From the NCBI GenBank assembly GCA_018716285.1, contig DVKD01000032.1, forward strand, positions 62,001-126,000: a DNA stretch of 64,000 bases, given 5' to 3'. The notes under the pieces were generated by a model. It did no database searches. It worked only from the letters and a program-made list of their open reading frames with translations, and was not told the DNA's origin. Of the stretch, positions 7,522 to 15,510 are shown piece by piece. Origin of the DNA: Candidatus Merdivicinus faecavium (GTDB lineage Bacteria > Bacillota > Clostridia > Oscillospirales > Ruminococcaceae). The position numbers and the translations under genes are program-made. The number at the start of each line of letters is the position of its first letter. Position 1 is the first letter of the stretch.

Positions 7522-8355
7522 TTACAGCAGAGAGTGGACAAGCTGCTGGGTGTATGCGTGCTGGGGGTCCTCGAGGATCTGGTCGGTCAGGCCGCTCTCG
7601 ATGATCTTTCCGTCCAGCATGACGATGGTGCGGTCAGCGAGCATCCGGATGACCGCCAGGTCGTGGGAAACCAGCAGGATGGAGATGCCGTACTTGGCCC
7701 GGATCTTTCGGATGAGGTCGAGGACCCTGGCCTGCACCGACAGGTCTAAGCCGGTCGTCACCTCGTCGAGCAGCAGGAGGGAGGGGTTGTTGGCCAGCGC
7801 CTTGGAGATCTGCACCCGCTGCTGCATGCCGCCGGAAAAGTTCTTCGGCGCCTCGCTCATGCGGGAGGTGAGGATCTCCACCGCCTCCAGAAGCTCCCTG
7901 GCCCGCGATGTCATCTGGCCCGCGTTGCGGCTGCCGGCAGCGATGATCTTCTCAGCGATGTTGGAGGCGGCGGAGTAATCCATCCGCAGCCCCCGGATGG
8001 GATTCTGGTAGACCATCCCCATCATGGTGTTCTTGATCAGCCGCTTTTCGGCGGCGCTCGCATCCCAGATGCTCTTTTTCCCGTCCTCATAGAGCTTCAG
8101 GAAGGCGCTCCCGGAGGTGGGGGTGAGGTCGAAGTAGAGGCTCTGCATCAGGGTGGATTTCCCCGAGCCGCTCTCCCCTACGATGCCCAGCACCTCGCCG
8201 GGAAAGACGTCGAGGGAGAGGTCGTTGGCGGCCCAGACCGTCCCGCAGTGGGGGCAGCGGTTTTTTTCCAGGCTCTCTTTGCAATGGGGGCAGCCCTCCC
8301 CGTAGCGCACCGTCAGGTTGCGGACGCTCAAAACGGGCGTTTCCTCAAGTCTCAT
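7522..8355 (-). CDS. phnK: C-P lyase ABC protein PhnK with zinc-ribbon-like insertion
   Basis: A 277-residue ABC ATPase. Start ATG 8355 (overlap ATGA with phnJ, GGAGG upstream). Walker A GESGSGKST, signature FSGGMQQRVQISKAL, Walker B LLLLDEVTTGLD (Glu then Val instead of the commoner Pro). PhnK binds the PhnGHIJ core and is needed for phosphonate use. Between the first strand and Walker A the protein carries two CPHC motifs (Cys22/25 and Cys34/37), a zinc-ribbon-like knuckle absent from E. coli PhnK. Similar insertions may occur in other Gram-positive PhnK proteins; the role is unknown. Confidence 0.95.
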   Translation of the reverse strand: MRLEETPVLSVRNLTVRYGEGCPHCKESLEKNRCPHCGTVWAANDLSLDVFPGEVLGIVGESGSGKSTLMQSLYFDLTPTSGSAFLKLYEDGKKSIWDASAAEKRLIKNTMMGMVYQNPIRGLRMDYSAASNIAEKIIAAGSRNAGQMTSRARELLEAVEILTSRMSEAPKNFSGGMQQRVQISKALANNPSLLLLDEVTTGLDLSVQARVLDLIRKIRAKYGISILLVSHDLAVIRMLADRTIVMLDGKIIESGLTDQILEDPQHAYTQQLVHSLL

Positions 8356-9185
8356 CTGGAGCGCACCTCCTTGCAGTAGGATGTGTCGGAGCACTGGTAG
8401 TACCGCTCGCCGGTCGCCGAATCGAAGATCTCGTCGAGGTAGGTGTCGGTGCTGCCGCAGAGCCGGCACTTCTTGCCGGCAAAGCTCTCCCGCTCAAAGG
8501 GGACGTCGTCAAAGGCGAGGGAGACAACCTTTGTGTGCGGCGGGATGGCGTAGATCTTTTTCTCCCGCCCCGCGCCGAAGAGGTAGAGGCACTCCGCCTC
8601 GTGGAGCTTCGGGTTGTCGAACTTGGGGATGGGGCTGGGGTTCATGATGTAGCGGTCCTCCACCGTGCAGGGGTACTCGCTCGAGATGGTGACCTTGCCG
8701 TACTTGACTAAGCTCTCGTAAAGCTGGAGCCAGATGCCGGCGTAGTCCATCTCGGCGTGCATCTTCTTGGTGACCTCCTCCTTGGGCTCGACGATGCGCA
8801 GCGGCTCGGGGATCGGGACCTGGAGCACCAGGATCTGGTCGTTGCGCAGCGGGATCTCCGGGATGCGGTGCCGCGTCTGGATGATGGTGGCGTCCTGGGT
8901 GCGGGTCGTGCAGGGGACGTCGGTGCACATTTTCACGAATTTCTTGATATTGACGGCGTTGACGCTCTCGTCGCTCCCCTGGTCGATGACCTTTAAGGTG
9001 TCCTCCGGCCCGATGAGGGAGAGGGTGAGCTGGATGCCGCCGGTTCCCCAGCCGCGGCCGATGGGCAGCTCACGGGAGCCGAACGGGACCTGGTAGCCAG
9101 GGATGGCCACCGCCTTGAGGATGCTGCGGCGGATCTCCCGCTTGGAGCCCTCGTCTAAAAACGCGTAGTTGTAATTGTCATTCAT
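8352..9185 (-). CDS. phnJ: Carbon-phosphorus lyase, radical SAM enzyme PhnJ
   Basis: A 277-residue protein close to the 281 residues of E. coli PhnJ. ATG 9185 is chosen for its GGAGGG at the right distance; the longer reading adds ten residues with no ribosome site. Near the C terminus four Cys in the spacing C-x2-C-x21-C-x5-C (KKCRLCG ... YQCSDTSYC) match the PhnJ pattern for the 4Fe-4S cluster and catalytic Cys. PhnJ uses S-adenosylmethionine to cleave the C-P bond of ribose 1-methylphosphonate 5-phosphate, giving methane and the 1,2-cyclic phosphate. Overlaps phnI by 8 bases and phnK by 4. Confidence 0.97.
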   Translation of the reverse strand: MNDNYNYAFLDEGSKREIRRSILKAVAIPGYQVPFGSRELPIGRGWGTGGIQLTLSLIGPEDTLKVIDQGSDESVNAVNIKKFVKMCTDVPCTTRTQDATIIQTRHRIPEIPLRNDQILVLQVPIPEPLRIVEPKEEVTKKMHAEMDYAGIWLQLYESLVKYGKVTISSEYPCTVEDRYIMNPSPIPKFDNPKLHEAECLYLFGAGREKKIYAIPPHTKVVSLAFDDVPFERESFAGKKCRLCGSTDTYLDEIFDSATGERYYQCSDTSYCKEVRSR

Positions 9186-10242
9186 GCTGTTCCCTCCGGG
9201 TTTTGCGGACTGCATCCAGCTTGGACTGGAAGGTGACGTAGTGCGGCAGCTTGAGGTGGGAGATAAAGCCGTTCATCTCGAGGCTGTCCCCGTGCATGAG
9301 GACGAACTCCTCATCCTGGCTGGGGTAATCCCCCTCCTCGTCGAGCTCATGGTCCAGAACGGCCATCGCGATGGCCTTGTTCTCGTTCCGCCCGAAGATA
9401 ATGCCGTAGCCGCAGGCCAGCTTGAGCTGGTTTTTGTCGTCGGCTTCATTGAAGACCTCCGCCTCGGTGACCAGGACCTCGCCGATCCACAGGCTCTCCG
9501 ACTCGTCCTGCAGGTAGGGCACCTCGAGCTCGAGATAACCCGTGCGCAGCTCCCCGACGGTGGGGTGGACCTGCCCGAAGCCGCGCAGGACCGAGTAGGC
9601 CATCCCGGACAGGAAGCCCATGTCGGCGCGGGCGAGGGTCTGTAAGCGCGCGCTCCGCGGGGCGGGGAATTCCAGGAGGTTCTGGGTCACGTCGAAGGGG
9701 GGCGTTTCATCCTCCGGGAACCGGTCGATGAGCCCCTCGTCCTTGAGGGAATCCGAGACCCGCACGCAGGGCTCCGGGGGGACCGGCTGCTGGCGGGCGA
9801 TTTCCTCGCGCATCCGGGCGCGGAGGGCGGGGGCGTCCTCGTGCTCCAGGCCGAAATTCATCAGCCGGTGGGTGTAGTCGTAGGTGGCGCCCAGGATCTG
9901 GCCGCCCTGGATGTCCTTAAAGGCGGCGGAGATCCGGCGGACGATCCGCATCCCGGCGGAGTCGGCCACCCGGGTGTCATAGCTGCGCTTTAGGGTGGAG
10001 CGGTAGGCGCGCAGGAGGAAGACCGCCTCCTCGGCGCTGCCCTCGCACTGCTTTAAGGCGAGCGCCGCGTACCGCCGGGAATAGAGCCCGGCCTCGCTCA
10101 TGACCCGGTCGACGAGAAGCCCGAGCTTGTGCTCGATGACCTCCAGCTCCAGGTCCTTGTCGGTGCCGCTCCGGTAATATTCCAGCAGGCGGATGCTGGC
10201 CTCAATGGCCTCCTCGCCGCCGGAAACTGCTACATATGCCAT
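9178..10242 (-). CDS. phnI: C-P lyase core subunit PhnI
   Basis: A 354-residue PhnI, the nucleosidase subunit of the PhnGHIJ core complex; it removes adenine from ATP so that methylphosphonate can be joined to C1 of ribose. Typical segments are MAYVAVSGGEEAI at the N terminus, the long middle region GGQILGATYDYTHRLMNFGL, and the C-terminal HGDSLEMNGFISHLKLPHY. Length equals that of known PhnI proteins. It starts directly after the phnH stop and overlaps phnJ, so stoichiometric co-translation is likely. Confidence 0.96.
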   Translation of the reverse strand: MAYVAVSGGEEAIEASIRLLEYYRSGTDKDLELEVIEHKLGLLVDRVMSEAGLYSRRYAALALKQCEGSAEEAVFLLRAYRSTLKRSYDTRVADSAGMRIVRRISAAFKDIQGGQILGATYDYTHRLMNFGLEHEDAPALRARMREEIARQQPVPPEPCVRVSDSLKDEGLIDRFPEDETPPFDVTQNLLEFPAPRSARLQTLARADMGFLSGMAYSVLRGFGQVHPTVGELRTGYLELEVPYLQDESESLWIGEVLVTEAEVFNEADDKNQLKLACGYGIIFGRNENKAIAMAVLDHELDEEGDYPSQDEEFVLMHGDSLEMNGFISHLKLPHYVTFQSKLDAVRKTRREQHE

Positions 10243-10818
10243 TTACGCTTCCTCCCTTTTTACCAGTCTCGGGATGCTGAAAAAGCTCCCGTCCGGGGAA
10301 AGAAAGATCAGATCGATCCCCTCGGGGTATTCGTCGTGCCGCGCGTCCCGCAGCCGGAGCGCGCCGACGGCTGTCTCCGAGAGGGGGCAGCGCATCCGCC
10401 CGGCAATGCCCGGCCCGTATAAGACGGCTTCCGCCTCCCCTTCCCCGTTGTCCGCGATGACCAGGGTGGCCGAGAGGTGGGGATTTTCGAGGGTCCCGCA
10501 CTTGGCGGCGGCGACCGCCTCCGGGATCTGCGCGGGGTCGGCCACAAAGAGGTAATCCGCCTCCCCCGCTTCCGCGGCGGGCGCGTGGGTCAGAAGGTGA
10601 ATCTGCTCCGCGAGGGCGCTGTCGCCCAGGCAGCAGAAGCGGACGCTGTTGTCGAGCAGGGTCATGGCCACCGCCAGCATGGCGGGATTGCCGCCGTAGA
10701 GCTTGCCCGCGGCTTCCGCAGCCGACTCCCGCCGGCCGGGGTTGGCCATCGCGTCTAAAATGGCGCGGAAGGTCTTCTGGGAGTCGAACACTTCGTCAAA
10801 GGTGTGCAGCTGTTTCAT
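10243..10818 (-). CDS. phnH: C-P lyase core subunit PhnH
   Basis: A 191-residue protein with the PhnH start FDEVFDSQKTFRAILDAMANPGR (abridged here: the DAMANPGR motif near residue 23-30 is family-typical) and the C-terminal PEGIDLIFLSPDG. PhnH resembles PLP-dependent transferases in fold but has no cofactor; as a dimer or in the PhnGHIJ complex it helps build the ribose phosphonate triphosphate. It overlaps phnG by 4 bases and abuts phnI. Confidence 0.93.
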   Translation of the reverse strand: MKQLHTFDEVFDSQKTFRAILDAMANPGRRESAAEAAGKLYGGNPAMLAVAMTLLDNSVRFCCLGDSALAEQIHLLTHAPAAEAGEADYLFVADPAQIPEAVAAAKCGTLENPHLSATLVIADNGEGEAEAVLYGPGIAGRMRCPLSETAVGALRLRDARHDEYPEGIDLIFLSPDGSFFSIPRLVKREEA

Positions 10819-11240
10819 TGCGCGGCCTCCGAATCCATCGAGGTAAAGTTTACCATCGTATTTAAGAACATGGCGTTTTCCCTGCCGTCCTGCAGCTCCT
10901 GTTCGGCCGAAAGCCGCAGAAGCTCGTCATAGCGCGCAAAGATTCCCTTGTTGCAGGCGGCGTCGATGACCGCCATGTCGAGCACCTTGTCAAAATCGTC
11001 CCCCATGAGGACCGCCGTGCCCTTGGCGCCCTCCAGCTCGACGATCGCCTCGCAGACGATCACCTCGCCCAGATAAAAGCGGGTGCCTTTGACAGGGTCC
11101 CGCATCTGGATCATCGCGAGGGATTTTTCGGGGGCTTTGACGATGACGGCCGGGTGCGCGGCCTTGATTTCCTCCGCCATCTCCCGCACCCGCGCGGCGT
11201 CGGCGCGGGCGAGGACCTTGGATATCTGTTTTTTGTTCAT
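10815..11240 (-). CDS. phnG: C-P lyase core subunit PhnG
   Basis: A 141-residue subunit of the PhnGHIJ complex (E. coli PhnG has 150). Family-typical parts are the central TRFYLGEVIVCEAIVEL and the C-terminal NTMVNFTSMDSEAA, which matches the V-(D/N)-F-(F/T)-x-M end of PhnG. ATG 11240 is preferred, with AGGAAACAAGG upstream; an ATG at 11261 that overlaps the phnE2 stop would add seven residues but has no clear ribosome site. It is the first gene of the core enzyme set after the transporter genes. Confidence 0.9.
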   Translation of the reverse strand: MNKKQISKVLARADAARVREMAEEIKAAHPAVIVKAPEKSLAMIQMRDPVKGTRFYLGEVIVCEAIVELEGAKGTAVLMGDDFDKVLDMAVIDAACNKGIFARYDELLRLSAEQELQDGRENAMFLNTMVNFTSMDSEAAQ

Positions 11241-11257
11241 ATTCACGCCTTGTTTCC

Positions 11258-12124
11258 TCATTTCACTTTTGCTTTGATTTTGGTGGAAACTGCTTCCAGG
11301 ATGACGACGGCGATGACGACGATGTAGGTGAGCATCCCCATCTCGTGCAGGTCAAAGTAGAAGCTGCCCGCCATGAAGAGGTTGAAGCCGATGCCGCCCG
11401 CTCCCGCCGCAGCGCCCATCGCGACAGCGTTTGCGAAGTTGATTTCAAACCGCATAAAGGTCCAGGCGACCATGTAGGTGATGGTGGCCGGGATCACCGC
11501 CTGGCAGATGATCTGCCAGTAGCTCGCGCCGTTGGCCTTGAGCGCCTCGATGATGCCCGGGTCGATCTCCTCGATGGATTCCGCGTAGGCCTTGGTCAGG
11601 TAGGCAAAGCTGTGGAAGGTGAGCCCCACGACCGCCGCGACGCTCCCGAGCCCCGCCGATACCGCAAAGATCAGCACCCAGAGGACGGTCGGCACGGCGC
11701 GCACCACCGCAATGATGCTTTTGACAATGTTGACCGAGGCGGAGCCCGCCAGATTGCGGGCGCACAGGAGCGAGCAGAAGAAGGCCAGCACCGCCCCCAG
11801 GATGGTGGACAAAGTACCCAGGCAGAAGGTCACCAGCAGCTGATAGAGGATGCCGCCCACCGTCTCCCGGGAAAGCTCCGGCTCGAGGAAGACGGTCCGG
11901 ATGTTGTGGAGGGTGTCGGCCACCGCCTTGCCGAAGTCGATGTTCTGGTAATCAAAGGTCATGAAGGCCAGTACCGTCAGGAAAAGCAGCACCCCGATCA
12001 GGATGTTCACCGCAAGCCCGCTCTTATTTTTTGCGGCGATGCGGATCTTGCCGCTGCGGGAGCGGAAAACCGCTTTTTCCAGCTCCACCGGAAGGGGCAC
12101 GCGGCCCACTTTGACATCTGTCAT
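11258..12124 (-). CDS. phnE: Phosphonate ABC transporter permease (second PhnE)
   Basis: A 288-residue inner-membrane permease with about six hydrophobic segments. The ABC permease EAA loop is visible as EALKANGASYWQIICQAVIPA (about residues 190-210; shown in part: EALKANGASYW). It forms a heteromeric channel with the adjacent PhnE1. ATG 12124 overlaps the PhnE1 stop by one base (TAATG) and has AAGGAAGGTG upstream. Two consecutive permease genes are the usual arrangement in Firmicute phosphonate importers. Confidence 0.93.
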   Translation of the reverse strand: MTDVKVGRVPLPVELEKAVFRSRSGKIRIAAKNKSGLAVNILIGVLLFLTVLAFMTFDYQNIDFGKAVADTLHNIRTVFLEPELSRETVGGILYQLLVTFCLGTLSTILGAVLAFFCSLLCARNLAGSASVNIVKSIIAVVRAVPTVLWVLIFAVSAGLGSVAAVVGLTFHSFAYLTKAYAESIEEIDPGIIEALKANGASYWQIICQAVIPATITYMVAWTFMRFEINFANAVAMGAAAGAGGIGFNLFMAGSFYFDLHEMGMLTYIVVIAVVILEAVSTKIKAKVK

Positions 12125-12915
12125 TACAGAATCACCTTCCTTATCTTGTTGGAGGCCGTTTCGATCACCAGGACCAGCACGACGATGCACAGCACGACGA
12201 GGCTGGCGGACGAAAAGTCAAGCCGCTTGTAATAAAGGTCAAAGAGGTAGCCGATGCCGGTCGCGGTCAGAATGCCGATGAGGGTGGAGCTGCGGATGTT
12301 GGTTTCGATCATGTACAGCACCCAGGTCGTGATCCCGGTCAGCGAGGAGGGGATGATGCCCTGGAAGACCATCTGGATGAAGTTTGCGCCCGTCGCCTCC
12401 AGCGCCTCGACGCAGCTCGAGCTGACCTCGTCGACCGTCTCGATGAAGGCGCGGACGAGCAGCCCGAAGGTCGTAAAAAAGAGGGCGAAAAACCCTGTCA
12501 GGATGTTCTGGCCAAAGGAGAACATCAGAAGCATCGCCCAGACGACGTCCGGCACATTGCGGAAAAAGGCCGCCACAATCCGGACCACCCGTTTGAGGAG
12601 CCCGGGGAGGTGGGTGATATTCGAGCCCATCAGGCTGAAAAAGAATGCGAAGATCGCGGCGATGACCGTCACCGCCACCGACAGCAGGGCCGTTTCGAAG
12701 AGCCGGTCCAGAATCCGCGGCAGCCGGTCGATCGCCTGCTGGTCAGGCAGCAGGTTTTCGGCGATCCAGGCCGCGGCCGCCGGGAAGGAGGCGGCGCCGT
12801 CGATCAGGCTGAATTCGGTCACCAGCGAGGCGCCGGCAAAAATGGCGATCATCGTGAGGAAAACCGCCGTATAGGTCAGCTTGCGCCTGCGGAATACATC
12901 CATTGTTTTTTCCAT
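12124..12915 (-). CDS. phnE: Phosphonate ABC transporter permease (first PhnE)
   Basis: A 263-residue permease with one N-terminal and several central membrane segments. EAA loop: SCVEALEATGANFIQMVFQG (about residues 165-184). It lies 4 bases after phnC and its stop overlaps the start of the second permease. With PhnC and PhnD it should import alkyl- or aminoalkylphosphonates. Confidence 0.93.
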   Translation of the reverse strand: MEKTMDVFRRRKLTYTAVFLTMIAIFAGASLVTEFSLIDGAASFPAAAAWIAENLLPDQQAIDRLPRILDRLFETALLSVAVTVIAAIFAFFFSLMGSNITHLPGLLKRVVRIVAAFFRNVPDVVWAMLLMFSFGQNILTGFFALFFTTFGLLVRAFIETVDEVSSSCVEALEATGANFIQMVFQGIIPSSLTGITTWVLYMIETNIRSSTLIGILTATGIGYLFDLYYKRLDFSSASLVVLCIVVLVLVIETASNKIRKVIL

Positions 12916-12919
12916 ATCC

Positions 12920-13693
12920 TCACCCCAGTTTATCCATAATCAGGTCGTGCGCGCCCGACTGGTAAATCTCGTGGATGATCTCCTGGGTCAGCTGCCCGGA
13001 GGGGCCGTCATAGACGATCCGGCCGCCCGCGACGCCGATGATCCGCTCGGAGTAGCGGATGGCCACATCCACCTGATGGAGGTTTACCAGGCAGGTGATC
13101 TTCTTTTCCCGGTTGATCTGCTTTAAGTGGTCCATGATGACCTTGGAGGACTTGGGGTCCAGCGAAGCGATGGGCTCGTCGCAGAGGATGAGCCGCGGCT
13201 TCTGCATGATGGCGCGGGCAATGCCGACCCGCTGCTTCTGGCCGCCGGACAGCTCGTCGCAGCGCTTATAAGCCTGCTCGGTCAGCCCCATTTCCTGGAG
13301 GATGTGGAAAGCCTCCGCCTTTTCCGCTTCGGTGTAATGGCCGGCCATCCCGCTCAAGGTCGACTTCTGCCCCAAAAGGCCGTGGAGGACGTTTTCAATC
13401 ACGCTCAGGCGGTCCACCAGGTTGTAGTGCTGGAAGATCATCCCCGTTTTGGTGCGGACCTTGCGCAGCTCTTTTTTGCCCATCTTGGTGACATCCTGCC
13501 CATCGAAAAAAATCGCGCCCTGCGACGCGTCAATCAGACGGTTGGCGCACCGCATCAGCGTCGATTTCCCAGCCCCCGAAGGGCCGATGATGGACACGAA
13601 CTCGCCTTCCTCGATCGAAAACGTAACATCCTGCAACGCGCGGGTTACATTGTTGTAGGTCTTGCTTACGTTTTGAAATTCCAGTAATGCCAT
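12920..13693 (-). CDS. phnC: Phosphonate ABC transporter ATPase PhnC
   Basis: A 257-residue ABC ATPase. Walker A GPSGAGKSTLM (about 38-48), Q-loop IFQHYNLVDRL, signature LSGGQKQRVGIARAI, Walker B LILCDEPIASLD, H-loop NLHQVDVAIRYSERIIG; the PhnC-typical Asn-Leu-His-Gln replaces the common S-T-H-D. AAAAGGAG precedes the ATG. It powers uptake through the two PhnE permeases and lies 30 bases after phnD. Confidence 0.96.
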   Translation of the reverse strand: MALLEFQNVSKTYNNVTRALQDVTFSIEEGEFVSIIGPSGAGKSTLMRCANRLIDASQGAIFFDGQDVTKMGKKELRKVRTKTGMIFQHYNLVDRLSVIENVLHGLLGQKSTLSGMAGHYTEAEKAEAFHILQEMGLTEQAYKRCDELSGGQKQRVGIARAIMQKPRLILCDEPIASLDPKSSKVIMDHLKQINREKKITCLVNLHQVDVAIRYSERIIGVAGGRIVYDGPSGQLTQEIIHEIYQSGAHDLIMDKLG

Positions 13694-13723
13694 TTCGTGC
13701 CGCTCCTTTTTGCAGTTGTCCGC

Positions 13724-14860
13724 TTATTCGCTCAGGTTGCGGATCGGGTCGAACCAGGCGTCGTCAACCAGGACGAACCGCTCGTTCTCGGTCTTCTCAA
13801 ACATGCCGACCCCGTCGGAATCCTCGGGGACGAAGATGAGCTCGTTGTTCGCGACCTCGTCGGAGGTGAAGAGCTCCTGGATCGCCTCGACGTCGGCGGG
13901 ATCCAGCGCGTCGGAGTTGTAGGCGAACGGCCCGTTGAGAACGGGGGTGGACTGGATGATGACAAACTGCGAGCCGGTCACCGTGTCAAAGGGGGCGGTG
14001 GCGTCGTCATTGATGGTGTAGACAGCGCCGGCGGTGTTCGCCTCGCCTTCGGTGCAGGTGGCGTAGGGGGCGATTTCGGTGTTGCAGAAAGCCGCGACAT
14101 CCGCGTTGCCGGACAGGAGGTTGTAGGCCGAGCCCTGATGGGAGCCGCCGAACAGCACCTGGGAGAAGAGCATGTCGCTGCCGCCCTCGATGAGGTCGTC
14201 CTGGGTGAGGTCCGCCCAGCCGTCGATCTGGCTGAAGTGGCTGATGATCGAGTTGGTGGGCACCACAAAGCCGGAGGTGGAGCTGTTGGAGACGAAGGAG
14301 ATCCGTTTGCCGGCGATGTTGTCGATGGAGTATCCGTCCCCGTCGGCGTACTCGCCCTCATCGCCCTTGTTGACGGAGAGGAAGCTGTAGTAGAGCGCGT
14401 CGTCCAGGGTGCCGGATGCGCCGGAGTTTACAAAGAGGGGTTCCACCGCGTCGTTGGCGTTTTTGGCCTCGATGTAGCCCTGCGCGCCCATGAAGCAGAT
14501 CTGGGCGGTGCCGCTGGCCAGGGATTCGATGGCGATGGCATAGTCGGTGGTCAGCTTCTGCTCGACCTCCTTGCCGGTGGCTTCCTTAAAGAGGCGGGCG
14601 TATTCCTCGCGGGCGACGTCGTAGTCCTCGGCGGATTCGTTGGGGTACCAGACCAGGGTGATGGTGTCGGCATAGTCGCCGGAGGGCTCCTCTGCGCTTT
14701 CCTCAGAGGAGGCCGAGCTCCCGGTGCTGGAGGTGCTGGGGGTGCTGTCTTCCGTTCCGGCAGTCTGGGAAGAGGTATCGCTTCCGGTGCTGCAGCCGGC
14801 CAGCATGGCGGCGAAGAGCACCGCGGCGAGGGAGGAGGCAAACAGTTTGCGAGTTTTCAT
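13724..14860 (-). CDS. phnD: Phosphonate-binding lipoprotein PhnD
   Basis: A 378-residue substrate-binding lipoprotein. ATG 14860 is chosen (AAGGAG 8 bases upstream); an ATG two codons earlier lies too close to that site. The signal peptide ends in a lipobox LAGC, with Cys23 as the lipidated residue, followed by a Ser/Thr/Glu-rich linker (about 25-60). The mature domain has PhnD features: TLVWYPNESAEDYDVAREEY, CFMGAQGYIEAK, and FVSNSSTSGFVVPTN, the last binding phosphonate in homologues. First gene of the phn operon, so its promoter governs the whole 10.6-kb unit. Confidence 0.94.
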   Translation of the reverse strand: MKTRKLFASSLAAVLFAAMLAGCSTGSDTSSQTAGTEDSTPSTSSTGSSASSEESAEEPSGDYADTITLVWYPNESAEDYDVAREEYARLFKEATGKEVEQKLTTDYAIAIESLASGTAQICFMGAQGYIEAKNANDAVEPLFVNSGASGTLDDALYYSFLSVNKGDEGEYADGDGYSIDNIAGKRISFVSNSSTSGFVVPTNSIISHFSQIDGWADLTQDDLIEGGSDMLFSQVLFGGSHQGSAYNLLSGNADVAAFCNTEIAPYATCTEGEANTAGAVYTINDDATAPFDTVTGSQFVIIQSTPVLNGPFAYNSDALDPADVEAIQELFTSDEVANNELIFVPEDSDGVGMFEKTENERFVLVDDAWFDPIRNLSE

Positions 14861-14913
14861 AATCATTCTCCTTTTGTTGCAGTCGTTTCAGTCATTTGCT
14901 TTTTACAGTCCCC

Positions 14914-14919
14914 ATTATA
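14914..14919 (-). promoter_or_regulatory. Probable -10 box of the phn operon
   Basis: Perfect TATAAT on the minus strand, 54 bases upstream of the phnD ATG. The hexamer 17 bases further up (TGGCGT) is a poor -35, which suggests activator dependence, for example by a phosphate-starvation regulator (inference). A TTTACA lies at 14902-14907 on the plus strand. Confidence 0.55.
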
Positions 14920-15225
14920 GCGGGATTTTGCTTTGCACGCCAGCAAGCGGCTGTAACAACTTCGTATAAATCGCGGCGCAAAAAACGCCCGAATCCCAAA
15001 GGATATTTTACAGAAACCAAAGGGCAGCGGCCCCAAAAAACCCTTCTGCATAAAATAAAATCACACTTTTATAAAAATCCATGCAAACCGCCCGCGCTCA
15101 CCCTTTTCAGCCCTATACACAGTCTTTACCTGCCCGCGATCCCTCTGCATTTTCTGCATTTTTCTCACTGCTTCAAGCGGGAAAATGCGGCAAAAAGCTT
15201 CACGCCGTCCCTGCAGGTGCACGTA

Positions 15226-15244
15226 TTCCTTATATATAAAGGAA
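15226..15244. repeat. AT-rich palindrome TTCCTT-ATATATA-AAGGAA
   Basis: A perfect inverted repeat of 6-base arms around ATATATA, centrally placed in the divergent region. Possible operator; no regulator is identified. Confidence 0.4.
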
Positions 15245-15442
15245 GGAAGCGGAAAAGCCGCGCCGCCGGACGGGCGATTCCCGCCGCGGGCGGAAAACGC
15301 TGGGGTTTGTACAGGAAAATTCACAAACAGCACAAGATAATTTTTCTTTCTCCCAAAATTGTATGAAATCATATACACTTCGGCCGGATCCGCCGCCTTC
15401 CTTTTTACAGCCGCCCCCTTTCGGAGTTTACACAGGGCGGGC

Positions 15443-15448
15443 TATAAT
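15443..15448 (+). promoter_or_regulatory. -10 box of the glycerophosphodiesterase gene
   Basis: Perfect TATAAT 63 bases before the ATG; the -35 region (TTCGGA at 17 bases) is weak. TTTACA occurs at 15404 and 15427, 23 bases apart, and could be activator half-sites. Confidence 0.5.
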
Positions 15449-15510
15449 AAGGATGCAGCCCTCAAGGAAAAGGGGGGCGCGAAAATCCCAATCAGAAAGG
15501 TAGAAAAGGT

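Larger units (their letters stand above)
14861..15510. other. 650-base divergent intergenic region between phnD and the glycerophosphodiesterase gene
   Basis: No convincing gene: the longer open frames here lack ribosome binding sites and family resemblance. It holds the phn promoter, a 19-base AT-rich palindrome (15226-15244), TTTACA hexamers at 15007, 15404 and 15427, and the -10 box of the plus-strand gene. Base composition is less GC-rich than the surrounding coding DNA, as expected for a regulatory region. Confidence 0.6.

Noticed and set aside
14953-14970. ACAACTTCGTATAA resembles half of a loxP site
   Set aside because: Only one arm-like stretch, no second arm at the correct spacing and no recombinase gene; chance similarity.
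14896-15366. 156-codon plus-strand frame in the phn/GDPD gap
   Set aside because: No ribosome binding site, no family resemblance, and it runs through the phn promoter region.
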